A model generated the notes under the pieces. The model had not been told where the DNA came from. It saw only the letters and a list, made by a program, of their open reading frames with translations, and did no database searches. Positions 1 through 9,087 of a stretch of DNA of 33,521 nt are shown here, one piece after another (the stretch's first letter is position 1; each line of letters starts with the position of its first letter). The stretch is from Verrucomicrobiota bacterium (GTDB lineage: Bacteria; Verrucomicrobiota; Kiritimatiellia; RFP12; UBA1067), in contig JAKJGY010000029.1 in assembly GCA_022704145.1 (NCBI GenBank), forward strand, positions 1-33,521. The letters are read 5' to 3'. The translations under genes were made by a program, and so were the position numbers.

Positions 1-462
1 GCTCGGCTTACGGACGATCGCGCGCCCCACCGCCACGCGCTGCCGCTGGCCGCCGGAGAGCTGCTTGGGCAACCGCTCCAGCAGCTCGCTGAGGCCCAGC
101 AGCTCGGCGGCCTCGGCCACGCGCGCCTCGATCTCACGGCGCGGCAGGCGGCGCAGGCGCAGGCCGAACGCCATGTTCTGCCACACGGTCATGTGCGGGT
201 AGAGCGCGTAGTTCTGGAACACCATGGCGATATCGCGGTCTTTCGGCGGGGTCTCGTTGACGCGCCGGCCGCCGATGCGGATCTCGCCGGACGAGGCCTC
301 CTCAAGCCCCGCCACCAGCCGCAGCAGCGTCGACTTGCCGCAGCCGGACGGCCCGACCAGCACCAGGAACTCGCCGTCCGCCACCTCGAGGCTGACCTCG
401 TCGACAGCGAACCGCCCCCGGTCGTACCGCTTGCACACCCGCTCGAGACACACCCCCGCCAT
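1..462 (-). CDS. ABC transporter ATP-binding protein, MalK/UgpC type (partial, C-terminus outside window)
   Basis: This is the first 154 residues of an ABC ATPase that powers solute transport across the inner membrane. The start ATG is at 460-462 on the minus strand, preceded by a clear AGGGAGGGG ribosome site. Visible motifs are Walker [10 protein letters not shown] (about residues 37-45), the Q-loop in [14 protein letters not shown] (Gln83) and the signature LSGGQRQR (about 135-142). The Walker B motif, H-loop and any C-terminal regulatory domain lie beyond base 1. The [11 protein letters not shown] stretch is typical of MalK/UgpC-type importers of sugars, glycerol-3-phosphate or polyols, but Fbp/Pot-type importers look similar and no permease is visible, so the substrate is unknown. 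It lies 11 bases after the DUF493 gene on the same strand, so the two are probably co-transcribed. Confidence 0.93.
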   Translation of the reverse strand, partial: MAGVCLERVCKRYDRGRFAVDEVSLEVADGEFLVLVGPSGCGKSTLLRLVAGLEEASSGEIRIGGRRVNETPPKDRDIAMVFQNYALYPHMTVWQNMAFGLRLRRLPRREIEARVAEAAELLGLSELLERLPKQLSGGQRQRVAVGRAIVRKPS

Positions 463-473
463 CCGCCCCTCCC

Positions 474-764
474 TTAAAGCAGCATCCGCACGCCCGCGAG
501 CGCCCGCACCGCCCCGTCGAACGCCTGCAACTGCTCGCGGCTGGCCATCCTGACCGAGACCCCGTACGAGCGGTACCTGCCCCCGCTGGAGAGGTTCGCC
601 TCGGAAAGCGGCCCGACGACCTCATAGCCGCCGAGCAGCTCCGCCAGCGCACCCGTCACCGGCACAGGCGCGTCCGCGATGACCCTAAAATGGAAGACCG
701 CCGGATACTGGACCTCGCGCGCCGCGGCGCCCGGCACGCCCGGCTGTTGGTTCGACCCGTTCAT
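474..764 (-). CDS. DUF493 (YbeD-like) family protein
   Basis: This 96-residue protein carries a small alpha/beta domain of the DUF493/YbeD type. Visible family features are an N-terminal hydrophobic strand ([12 protein letters not shown]), a central [15 protein letters not shown] strand and a terminal segment ending in VRMLL, which parallels the IDIVRMVL end of E. coli YbeD. The molecular function of the family is not established; a small regulatory, ligand-binding role is usually assumed. The reading frame stays open upstream to 887, with an ATG at 806. I prefer 764 because the conserved domain begins after it and because a plausible promoter (TTGTCC-N17-TACACT) ends six bases before this ATG, so the message could be leaderless. 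No good SD sequence is present. The N-terminal 25 residues are low-complexity and poorly conserved. Confidence 0.8.
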   Translation of the reverse strand: MNGSNQQPGVPGAAAREVQYPAVFHFRVIADAPVPVTGALAELLGGYEVVGPLSEANLSSGGRYRSYGVSVRMASREQLQAFDGAVRALAGVRMLL

Positions 765-770
765 GCGCAC

Positions 771-799
771 AGTGTAGCCGCTCCCCGACACGCGGACAA
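771..799 (-). promoter_or_regulatory. Candidate promoter for the DUF493 gene
   Basis: On the minus strand, TTGTCC (794-799) and TACACT (771-776) are 17 bases apart. Each matches the sigma-70 consensus at four of six positions. Only six bases separate the -10 box from the ATG at 764, so transcription would begin at or next to the start codon. A perfect TATAAT also lies on this strand at 846-851, but without a recognisable -35 box. Confidence 0.4.
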
Positions 800-821
800 G
801 CCCCATCACGGCACTTCGCTC

Positions 822-850
822 TTGCCGGGGCGCGCGGTTCACGGCATTAT
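822..850 (+). promoter_or_regulatory. Candidate promoter for the 857 lipoprotein gene
   Basis: TTGCCG (822-827) and CATTAT (845-850) are 17 bases apart, each matching the sigma-70 consensus at four of six positions. The expected start point is about base 857, which is the A of the start codon, so the transcript may be leaderless. No SD sequence precedes the ATG. Confidence 0.4.
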
Positions 851-856
851 AGAGAC

Positions 857-1372
857 ATGAAAGCCGCCCTTCTCTGCCTGGCCGCACTCTGCCTGTGCGC
901 GCTGACAGGCTGCCAGCACCCGATGGAGAACCCCTACTTCCAAGTTAAGGCCTCGGGCCTGAACTGGCTGGAGATCCGAAAGTATACTATCGGCGAGCAG
1001 ACGCGGCGTGTGCGCGTCCGTATCGACGGTAACGGCGTGATCACCGTCCGCGACGGGACCAGCCCGCTGGTGGGCAACCCGTTCGCCTACGACGTCAACA
1101 ACAGCAACTGGGGGGACATCCGTGAGACGCGCCTGAATATCCCGCCGGAGGAGGCCCTCTTCCTGTTCCAGTCGCTGGTGGACAACGGCCTGTTCGTCAA
1201 GCAGAAGAAGCCCGAGGGAGAACTCGCCAAGGGGACGCACTACTTCTTCTCCGCCAACATCCAGAACAAGACCGCCAGCTCGATCGACCCCATCACCGAC
1301 CCCGAGCTGGCGGAGCGGCTCGACATGGTGGTTCGCATGTTCTACCGTCCCACGCCCGTCCGTAACCGTTAA
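857..1372 (+). CDS. Predicted lipoprotein of unknown function
   Basis: This 171-residue protein has a lipoprotein signal peptide: Lys2, a hydrophobic core and the lipobox LTGC with Cys19 as the predicted lipidated residue. Residue +2 after Cys is Gln, so the E. coli Asp inner-membrane retention signal is absent and outer-membrane sorting is plausible. The mature part looks like a single small alpha/beta domain with segments RVRVRIDGNGVITVRDG and IPPEEALFLFQSLVDNGLF; I do not recognise the family. A gene for a large exported protein follows 20 bases downstream on the same strand, so the two probably form an operon. The start has no SD sequence and lies immediately behind a candidate promoter. 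Confidence 0.8.
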   Translation: MKAALLCLAALCLCALTGCQHPMENPYFQVKASGLNWLEIRKYTIGEQTRRVRVRIDGNGVITVRDGTSPLVGNPFAYDVNNSNWGDIRETRLNIPPEEALFLFQSLVDNGLFVKQKKPEGELAKGTHYFFSANIQNKTASSIDPITDPELAERLDMVVRMFYRPTPVRNR

Positions 1373-1392
1373 GCCGACAAGAAGACTCGCCT

Positions 1393-3090
1393 ATGTGTAA
1401 CACGCGCCCCCCGCGTCCTCTTCTGGCCCTTGCCCTCGCACTGCTGCTCTGCCCCGCCCGTCCGGCAGGTGCGGAGTGCCTGCTGGTGGGCGCTTTTGAA
1501 ATCAGCAACTACCAGTCGTTCCTGTACGGCGTGGGCGCTTTCAGCCGTGTCGCGGACCTTGACTTCGTGCAGACCGCCATCTCGCACGCGCTGAGCGAAC
1601 ATCTGGCCCTGCCCGACCCTCAATGCCTCTCGTCCTCCGACCTGTTACGAGTCCTGCTGACCGTCGATCCCGCACTGCCGCGCGGCGACACCAACCCCGC
1701 CACTGTGGCGCTCGTGCCGCTCGCGCTCCCGGCCGAACAGGTCGCCGCACGTTACGAGGCCGCCTACGCCGCGCATCGCACCGCCGGCCCCCTGACGATC
1801 TACGAGCGGCCCGCCTCCAGCAACTTGCCGCCCCGCCTCGCGGTCGCCCTGACCGGCAGCCACCTGCTCTCCTCGCCCTCCCCCGAGGCCCTGCTTTGGG
1901 CGTGGTCCAACCGCACGCGCCTGCTGGACGCGCCGCCGTCCGCCACCTCGGGGTCCGCCGTCCGTTTCGTCGCGCATCCGCAGCGCCTCGCCGACCTGCT
2001 CGGCACCTATACCGAACAGGTCGGCGAGTGGATCGCCATAGACCGCCTGCTGCGCGACCTCGACTCCTGCTCCTTCGCGCTCGGTTTCGACGGACAGGCG
2101 GCCACGTTCACCGCGCATGCCGTCCCGCTCGCCACCGCCCCCCTGCACACGCTGGCCGACGCGTGGCGCATCCCCGGCAGCACGCTCTGGCACGACTACC
2201 CGGACAACGCCTTCTATGTCTCGCTCGCCGCGAGCACCAACCCGGCGCTGGGCCAAGCGTACCTAGGGGGGGTGCGCTTCGACCTGATGCGCGCGCCCGC
2301 CCTGCTCGCCCCTCCCGGCGCCCTCACCGGCCACCAGCTCACCTACCTGGCGCCCGCACGGCAAGCGCAGGGACTCTGTCTCATCCACGTCGAGCCGCTC
2401 GCGCCTGACGCGTCGCCGGGCGTCGCAGCGGCCCTGAAGCGGCTCCACACGCTGCCGCGGCCCTCCACGTTCACCCTGCTCCCTGACGGCACGTTCGCCT
2501 GCGGCGACACTGCCGTCCAGCGTTACCGCGTCGAGACCGCGGCCGACCGCGCGCCGCAGGGTGAGGCCGCCGCCGAGAAGGACTCGACCTGGGCGAACCT
2601 GCTCGGAACCCTCCTCAAGCGCGCGGTCTTCGAGGCGGCCGTCCATGACGGGCACTACATCGCCGCCCTCGGCCCCACCAACAGCATCGAACAGGCGATC
2701 GCCGACCTGCGACTGCCGGACAAGGCCATCACGCTCCACAGGCGTCTCAGCATCCAGGACAACGCGCTCTCTGCCGAGCTGTCGGCGGCCTCCACGCTGC
2801 AGGTCGCCGCGCTGCTGCGCCATCTGGTCTCCAGCATGCCCGGCGTATCCGAAGAGAAGCTGCGCCTTCTGCCGAGCGGCGGCGACGGCGCCGCCTTCGG
2901 CGTCTGCCGCGACGCGAACCGGCGCATCACTTTCTCGCTCCGCCTCAACACCACCGAGATCGCGACGCTGCAGCGCTTCAACCGGAGCGGGCGCGACCTG
3001 CTGCAGGAGGCCTTCCTGCGCATGTTCTCGGATCAGATGCTTAACCTGCCCACACAGGAGGAGGAGGCCCCGACGATCCGGCGGCCTTAG
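1393..3090 (+). CDS. Exported protein of unknown function
   Basis: This 565-residue protein has an N-terminal signal peptide: basic NTRPPRP, a Leu/Ala-rich core and a likely cleavage after AGA near residue 27. No transmembrane segment or known catalytic motif is evident in the mature chain, which is rich in Ala, Leu and Pro and looks like a soluble periplasmic or surface protein. Two similar-looking halves are possible: both contain alternating strand and helix segments, and a HDGHYIAALGPTNSIEQAI stretch in the second half resembles the scoring domains of large PVC periplasmic proteins. This is impression, not proof of homology. It follows the lipoprotein gene by 20 bases, which suggests a shared job in the envelope. 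It ends 12 bases before the convergent murG stop. The SD is weak (AAGAAG). Confidence 0.8.
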   Translation: MCNTRPPRPLLALALALLLCPARPAGAECLLVGAFEISNYQSFLYGVGAFSRVADLDFVQTAISHALSEHLALPDPQCLSSSDLLRVLLTVDPALPRGDTNPATVALVPLALPAEQVAARYEAAYAAHRTAGPLTIYERPASSNLPPRLAVALTGSHLLSSPSPEALLWAWSNRTRLLDAPPSATSGSAVRFVAHPQRLADLLGTYTEQVGEWIAIDRLLRDLDSCSFALGFDGQAATFTAHAVPLATAPLHTLADAWRIPGSTLWHDYPDNAFYVSLAASTNPALGQAYLGGVRFDLMRAPALLAPPGALTGHQLTYLAPARQAQGLCLIHVEPLAPDASPGVAAALKRLHTLPRPSTFTLLPDGTFACGDTAVQRYRVETAADRAPQGEAAAEKDSTWANLLGTLLKRAVFEAAVHDGHYIAALGPTNSIEQAIADLRLPDKAITLHRRLSIQDNALSAELSAASTLQVAALLRHLVSSMPGVSEEKLRLLPSGGDGAAFGVCRDANRRITFSLRLNTTEIATLQRFNRSGRDLLQEAFLRMFSDQMLNLPTQEEEAPTIRRP

Positions 3091-3102
3091 GGCGGCGGCG
3101 GA

Positions 3103-4170
3103 TCAAGAGGCGCGCACGACCGCCTCCAGGGCGTCCGCCAGACGCGCCGCCGCATCCGTATCCGAAAAAGGCGCCAGGGCCTGGCGCATCCGCGCGAGCG
3201 CCAGCGGGTCGCGCATCTTGGCGTGCACATACCGCATCACCGTCCGCGGCGTCAGCTCGGCCTGCACGCCCTCATCCGCGCCGCCGCACCGCACGAGGGC
3301 GGACGCGTTGGCGTGCTGATGGTCGCGCACTGCGGTGGGCAGCGGGATCAGCAGCGCCGGCTTGGCCAAGCGGCACAGCTCGAAACAGGTCGAGGCGCCC
3401 GCCCGCGCGATCACCAAGTCCGCCGAGGCGTAGGCGCGGCCCATCTCGCGCATGAAGGCGCAGACCGTCGCCGAGACCCCTCCCCGCGCATAGGCCTCCC
3501 GCACCCGGGCCTCATCGGCCGGCCCGGTCTGATGGATCACATGGAACGGCCCCGGCTCCGCCTGGCGCAGCAGGCACAGGCCCTGTGAGACCAGCTCGTT
3601 GACGCGGCGCGCCCCCTGGCTGCCGCCGGTCACGAAGAGCGTGAAGACCCCCTCCGGTATGCCGTCCAGACGCGGCTGCCCGACCAGATCCTCCCGCACC
3701 GGAAGACCGGTTTTCCAGATGTTGCGGCCCGGCAGCCAGCGCGCCGTCTCATCGAAGCTGGTGGCGGTCAGCGCGGCCACGCGCGACAGCACATCCACGG
3801 CCTTGCCCGGCACCGCGTTCGCCTCGTGCAGGACCACGGGCACGCCCGCCAGCTTCGCCGCCACGACCGGCGGCAGGCTGGCGTAGCTGCCCATCGCCAG
3901 CAGCGCGTGCGGCCGGTCACGCCGCAGCGCGGAACGGCAGCGCATGAACGCGCGCAGGTTCGTCAAGGCCGTACGCAGGTTCAGGAAGCGGGCGCCGGTC
4001 GCGAACACCGGGCCGTCCCACTCGCCGCGCGCCGCGCCCTCAATGGCGCGCCCGGACAGCCAGACCACCACCTTGTGCCCGCGGCGACGCAGCTCGCGCG
4101 CGACCACCAGGCCCGGAAACACGTGGCCGCCGGTTCCGCCGCACGCCACGACAAAAGACCTACTCTCCAT
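3103..4170 (-). CDS. murG: UDP-N-acetylglucosamine--N-acetylmuramyl-(pentapeptide) pyrophosphoryl-undecaprenol N-acetylglucosamine transferase
   Basis: MurG transfers GlcNAc to lipid I to make lipid II on the cytoplasmic face of the inner membrane. The 355-residue product has the usual GT28 layout. The N-terminal glycine loop GGTGGH lies at 11-16, the acceptor-side HEANAVPG at 115-122, the second-domain loop GGSQGA at 182-187, the UDP-GlcNAc site RAGASTCFE at about 256-264 and the PTAVRDHQHANA segment at 278-289, equivalent to the DRQQ motif. The start ATG at 4168-4170 lies inside the end of murJ, overlapping it by 11 bases, so translation is probably coupled. The reading frame remains open further upstream to 4326, but that part is antisense-like Arg-rich sequence and starts before the glycine loop, so I reject it. 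Finding murG behind lpxK and murJ rather than in a division cluster is notable. Confidence 0.97.
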   Translation of the reverse strand: MESRSFVVACGGTGGHVFPGLVVARELRRRGHKVVVWLSGRAIEGAARGEWDGPVFATGARFLNLRTALTNLRAFMRCRSALRRDRPHALLAMGSYASLPPVVAAKLAGVPVVLHEANAVPGKAVDVLSRVAALTATSFDETARWLPGRNIWKTGLPVREDLVGQPRLDGIPEGVFTLFVTGGSQGARRVNELVSQGLCLLRQAEPGPFHVIHQTGPADEARVREAYARGGVSATVCAFMREMGRAYASADLVIARAGASTCFELCRLAKPALLIPLPTAVRDHQHANASALVRCGGADEGVQAELTPRTVMRYVHAKMRDPLALARMRQALAPFSDTDAAARLADALEAVVRAS

Positions 4171-5813
4171 CCGTCGCCCCCTTGCGCCTGCCGCGCCGGA
4201 ACTCGCCCCACATCTCCTGCAGCGCCTGCGGCGCCGCCAGCGACAGGGCGCCCACGTAAACCGCCGCCGCCACCGCCACGGCCGCCGCCATCGCCGCAAG
4301 CTGCGCGGCCTTGACCGGCCAGCCACCGCCGCACGCGGCCTGCTCGACCGCGCCCTGTGTCAGACGCGCCGCCAGCGCCATCGCCAGCGCCGCCACGCAG
4401 GCCTTGACCAGCGTGCCCGCATAGCCCGCCCCGCGCGGCGCGCCCACACGCCGGCGCAGCAGCACCGCCAGCATCACGGTGTTCACCGCGCTGGTCAGCA
4501 CCGTGGCGCCCGCAATCCCCACATGTTTCCAGCCCGCCGGCAGCAGCAGGACGCTCGCGACATTCAGCACCACGTTCAAGGCCAGGCCGCTCAGGCTGAC
4601 CCTCACCGGCGTGCGCAGGTCCTGCATGCCGTAGAAGGCGGGCGTCAGCGCCTTCTGGAAGCTGAAGACCAGCAGCCCCGGCGCATACGCCGCCAGCGCG
4701 CGCGCGCTCAGCACCGCCGAACTCACGCCGTCCCCTTCCGCGCCCGCCGAAAACTGGCCGCCCCGGATGCTGTAGATCAGCTCGATGCAGGGGAGCGCCA
4801 GCACGGCCAGCGCCGCGGAGCACGGCGCCATGATCACCGACAGGTTACGCAGCGAGCGCTCCAACGTCGCGCTGAGGCCCGGCAGGTCGCCGCGCGCGGC
4901 CTGCCGCGAGAACGTCGGCAGCAGCACGGTCATAAAGGCCGTGCCGAACATCCCGAGCGGCAGATACACGATGCGCTCGGCGTACTCCAGTGCGGCGGGG
5001 GCCGACGCGTCCGCCCAGAACGCCAGCAGCTTGTCCACGCACACGTTGATCTGGATCAGGCCCAGCCCCAGCGCGGCCGGACCCATCAGCGTGAGCACGC
5101 GCCGCAGGCGCTCGTCGCGCGCGAACGCGCCGAACGACAGGCCGAGGCGGAAGCCGTCGCGCCGCAGCGCGGGCAACTGGAACAGGATCTGCGCCAGCCC
5201 CGCGAGCAGGATCATCCAGCTTAGCACCAGAATCCGGAACGAAGGCTCCGCACGCAGGAACGGGAAGACGCCGACCAGCGTCAGAATCCACACCAGGTTC
5301 AGCAGGAAGGGCGTCAGCGAGGAGACCGCGAACCGCCCCAGCACATTCAGCATCCCAGACAATAACGCCGCCACACAGATCAGCAGCGCGTACGGCAGCA
5401 TCACGCGCAGCATCGGCAGTGGCAGCAGCCAGTGGCTGTCGGCAGGCAGGAGGCGCGCCAGCGGATAGGTGGCCAGCACCCCGGCCAGCGTCACCGTGCC
5501 GAGAAACAGCCCCAGTAGGGTGATCATGCGCCGGGCGAAGGCCTGGGCCGCCGCGCGCCCCTCCCGCTCCAGCGTCTCGCTGAACACCGGCACGAACGCG
5601 CTGGACAGCGCGCCCTCCCCGAACAGGCGGCGGAACAGGTTGGGGACCACGAACGCGATGTCGAAGGCCGACTTCAGCGCTGACGTGCCGAAGTAGTAGG
5701 CCATGACCACCTCGCGCACAAGTCCGCCCGCACGGCTGATCGCGGTCATCAGGCTGACGACCGAGACCGAACGCAGCACCCGCGGCGACCCCGCCTCCCG
5801 CGTGGACGTCGTC

Positions 5814-5821
<8 letters not shown>
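4160..5821 (-). CDS. murJ: Lipid II flippase MurJ (MviN family)
   Basis: MurJ moves lipid II across the inner membrane for peptidoglycan assembly. The 553-residue protein is a polytopic membrane protein of the MOP superfamily. The family hallmarks at the N-terminus are visible: SVVSLMTAISRAGGLVREVV, then AYYFGTSALKSAFDIAFVVPN and LFRRLFGEGALSSAFVPVF, followed by about a dozen further hydrophobic segments. I choose the GTG at 5819-5821 because GGGAGGGG precedes it at proper spacing and it overlaps the lpxK stop by eight bases. The frame stays open to an ATG at 5983, but those 54 residues are Arg/Ser-rich and lie inside lpxK. The C-terminal part is Ala/Val-rich with a basic tail (RRGRRKG). Its position between lpxK and murG supports the lipid II role. 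Confidence 0.95.
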
Positions 5822-7025
<1,204 letters not shown>

Positions 7026-7052
7026 GGGCACGCCGTCACGTAAATGGGCGGT

Positions 7053-7081
7053 ATCATACGGCATCCCCCGCACGATGACAA
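7053..7081 (-). promoter_or_regulatory. Strong candidate promoter for lpxK-murJ-murG
   Basis: On the minus strand TTGTCA (7076-7081) and TATGAT (7053-7058) are 17 bases apart, each matching the sigma-70 consensus at five of six positions. This is one of the best promoters in the window. The expected transcript start leaves about 22 bases before the ATG at 7025, which supports that start over the upstream ATGs. Confidence 0.6.
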
Positions 7082-7158
7082 TGCCGATGGCGAAAAAGCG
7101 TTTCGGCCGAAGCGCCGACCTGCTAAACTGACCCTATCACTCACTCGGAGACCGTACG

Positions 7159-7524
7159 ATGATCACACGTAATCGCGAGATGGAGCAGGAGGTGCGCCCG
7201 AACATGCGCGGCGGCACCGGTAGCGTGACGCTCGAGCACTGGTTCCGGCCTTCCGATTTCGGCGCCCCGGTGCGCCTGTGCACGCGCATGACCCTGGAGC
7301 CGGGCGCCTCCATCGGCGAGCATGCGCATCCGGCCGAGGACGAGGTCTACCTGATCCTCTCCGGCACGGGCCGCATCCGCGAGGCCGGACAGTGGGTGCC
7401 GGTCGGCCCCGGCGACGCGATCCTGACCGGCCGCGGCGGCTCGCATGCCGTGGAGAACGACGGCACGGCTCCACTCGTGATCGCCGCGCTGATCATGCTC
7501 TACACGCCGGAACGGCCGTCATGA
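7159..7524 (+). CDS. Small single-domain cupin protein
   Basis: This 121-residue protein is one cupin beta-barrel. Both cupin motifs are readable: motif 1 as Gly49-x5-His55-x-His57-x4-Glu62-x6-Gly69, and motif 2 as Gly85 with His96 and Asn100. The metal-binding set would be His55, His57, Glu62 and His96. Such stand-alone cupins include isomerases, dioxygenases and sugar- or small-molecule-binding proteins, so the substrate cannot be read from the sequence. The start has a GGAG ribosome site nine bases upstream. Its stop overlaps the start of the following dehydrogenase gene in an ATGA junction, which suggests coupled translation and a common pathway. It is divergent from lpxK. Confidence 0.9.
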   Translation: MITRNREMEQEVRPNMRGGTGSVTLEHWFRPSDFGAPVRLCTRMTLEPGASIGEHAHPAEDEVYLILSGTGRIREAGQWVPVGPGDAILTGRGGSHAVENDGTAPLVIAALIMLYTPERPS

Positions 7525-8633
7525 GCCTCCTGCCCCCCGCCCTGCTCCTGCCGCAGCAGACCCTCTCGCGGCCGGGCGCACGCCACGAACTGCCCCGCCT
7601 CGCCGCCGGGTTCGGCCCTTGCGGCCTGCTCGCCTGCGGCGCCTCCTTCGAGCGCTCCGGCGGCCTCGCGGAGCTGCTTGGCGGCCTCCCCGGCGGCCTC
7701 ACCGTGCAGGTGTGGCGGCACGGCGGCGGCGAGCCGACCGTCACGGCCGTCGACCAGATGCGCGCCGAGATCCGCCGCCTGCGCCCCGACTGGGTGGCCG
7801 CGGTCGGCGGCGGCAGCGTCCTCGACCTCGCCAAGGCCGCAGCCGGCCTTGCGGAGGCGCCGGAGACCGCCGCGTATTACCAGACCCACAACGCCGCGAT
7901 CCCTCCGGCCACGCTGCCTTTCATCGCGGCGCCCACCACCGCCGGCACCGGCTCCGAGGCCACCGTGGTCGCCGTGCTGACCGATCCCGCGCGCATCCTG
8001 AAACAGTCGCTGCGCCACCCCTCCTTCATGCCGCGCCTCGTGCTCCTCGACCCCGACCTCCTGGCCGGCTGCCCGCCCGCGACGGTCGCCGCCGCCGGGC
8101 TCGACGCCTTCGTGCAGGCCTTCGAGTCGTACACCAGCCGTTTCGCCACCCCGCTGACCCGCTCGCTCTCGGAACTCGCCCTGACCCGTATCGCCGCCGC
8201 GCTCGGGCCGCTCTTCCGGGGCGACGCCGCCGCCGCGTCCGACATGCTGGAGGGCAGCTACCTGGCCGGCCTCGCCCTCTCGCATGCGCGCCTCGGCGTG
8301 GTGCACGGCCTCGCGCACCCCCTCGGCGCCCGCTTCGGCGTCGCCCACGGCCTGGCCTGCGCGCTCTGCCTGCCCGCCGCCCTGGCGTTCAACCGCGAGC
8401 ACATCCGGGCCGACCTGGACGCCCTGCGCGCACGCCACGGCCTCGACGTCGAGGACGCCGTCGCCGGGTGGCTCGCGGAGATGCGGCCGGTTAACCCGTT
8501 CCGCGGCCAGCCCCTCTCCGACCGCACGGCCATCGTGGCCGAGACCCTGGCCTCCGGCTCGACCGGCGCCAACCCGCGCCCCGTCTCGGCGGACGACGTC
8601 AACCGTCTGCTGGACGCCCTTTTCACCGAATGA
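7521..8633 (+). CDS. Iron-containing (group III) alcohol dehydrogenase family protein
   Basis: This 370-residue NAD(P)-dependent oxidoreductase reduces an aldehyde or ketone or oxidises the alcohol. The Rossmann-like half shows AVGGGSVLDLAKA (about 94-106) and the APTTAGTGSEAT substrate/cofactor loop (137-148). The metal site reads GLDAFVQAFESY with Asp195 and Gln199, then His262 (VVHGLAHPLG) and His276 (VAHGLA). The usual second ligand is His in the well-known FucO-like enzymes; Gln at this site marks a common subgroup and does not by itself mean inactivity, though metal choice may differ. The ATG overlaps the cupin stop. The stop codon's last base is the first A of the tract encoding the rnpB terminator on the opposite strand. 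The substrate is unknown. Confidence 0.9.
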   Translation: MSLLPPALLLPQQTLSRPGARHELPRLAAGFGPCGLLACGASFERSGGLAELLGGLPGGLTVQVWRHGGGEPTVTAVDQMRAEIRRLRPDWVAAVGGGSVLDLAKAAAGLAEAPETAAYYQTHNAAIPPATLPFIAAPTTAGTGSEATVVAVLTDPARILKQSLRHPSFMPRLVLLDPDLLAGCPPATVAAAGLDAFVQAFESYTSRFATPLTRSLSELALTRIAAALGPLFRGDAAAASDMLEGSYLAGLALSHARLGVVHGLAHPLGARFGVAHGLACALCLPAALAFNREHIRADLDALRARHGLDVEDAVAGWLAEMRPVNPFRGQPLSDRTAIVAETLASGSTGANPRPVSADDVNRLLDALFTE

Positions 8634-8657
8634 AAAAGCCCGCGCGAACGCGCGGGC
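8633..8657 (-). terminator. Intrinsic terminator of rnpB
   Basis: On the minus strand an eight-base-pair GC stem (GCCCGCGC / GCGCGGGC, loop of four, 8638-8657) is followed directly by five T. It lies just after the 3' end of the RNase P RNA. The T-run overlaps the last base of the convergent dehydrogenase stop codon. Confidence 0.9.
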
Positions 8658-8662
8658 AAAAG

Positions 8663-9055
8663 ATGCGGTAACCGCAGAGGGGCGAATAAGCCGGATTCTG
8701 TTCACCGCCCCGGAGGGCGGCTCCGATCATTCATCTGAGCAATCAACCCGGAACCCTAGCCAGCTCAAGGCTGGCACGACACGGGCCGCGTCTCGAGTCC
8801 CCTATTTGATCTTGCTCCAGAGGGGGTTTACCCTGCGACGGGGCTCTCGCCACCGCCCGGCGGTCTCTTACACCGCCTTTTCACCCTTATCCCGCCGAAA
8901 CGGGACGGTTTGTTTTCTGTGGCACTTTCCGTGAGCGCCGATCTGGCAGCGCCCCCCCGGCCTTGACGACCGGGCCTCTCGCCCTACGGAGTCCGGACTT
9001 TCCTCCCCCGCCTGACGGCGGGAGCGACCGGTCGCTCCCTCCGCGGCTACCGCAA
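8663..9055 (-). ncRNA. rnpB: RNase P RNA, bacterial type A
   Basis: This is the catalytic RNA of RNase P, which removes the 5' leaders of tRNA precursors. On the minus strand it shows the conserved core in order: GAGGAAAGTCCGGACTCC (P4 5' strand with CR-I), ACAGAAAAC, GCAGGGTAAACCCC, AGATGAATGATC and the 3' segment CAGAATCCGGCTTA that closes P4. The outermost helix P1 is TGCGGTAGCC near 9054 paired with GGTTACCGCA near 8664, which sets the ends to within a few bases and gives about 390 nt. A terminator follows at once. It starts about 32 bases after the zinc-ribbon gene stop and may be processed from, or promoted within, that transcript. Open frames crossing this region are not genes. Confidence 0.97.
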
Positions 9056-9087
9056 ACCCTCACCGCCCCGGCTTCCCGCCGGAGCCC

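Noticed and set aside
3944..5224. Long open frame on the plus strand opposite murG and murJ (426 codons)
   Set aside because: The product is Arg/Gln/His-rich with no family pattern and lies antisense to two well-supported genes. Such frames are expected in high-GC DNA.
8284..8934. Plus-strand frame running from the dehydrogenase into the rnpB region
   Set aside because: It overlaps a conserved structural RNA and the dehydrogenase in a different frame, with no domain pattern.
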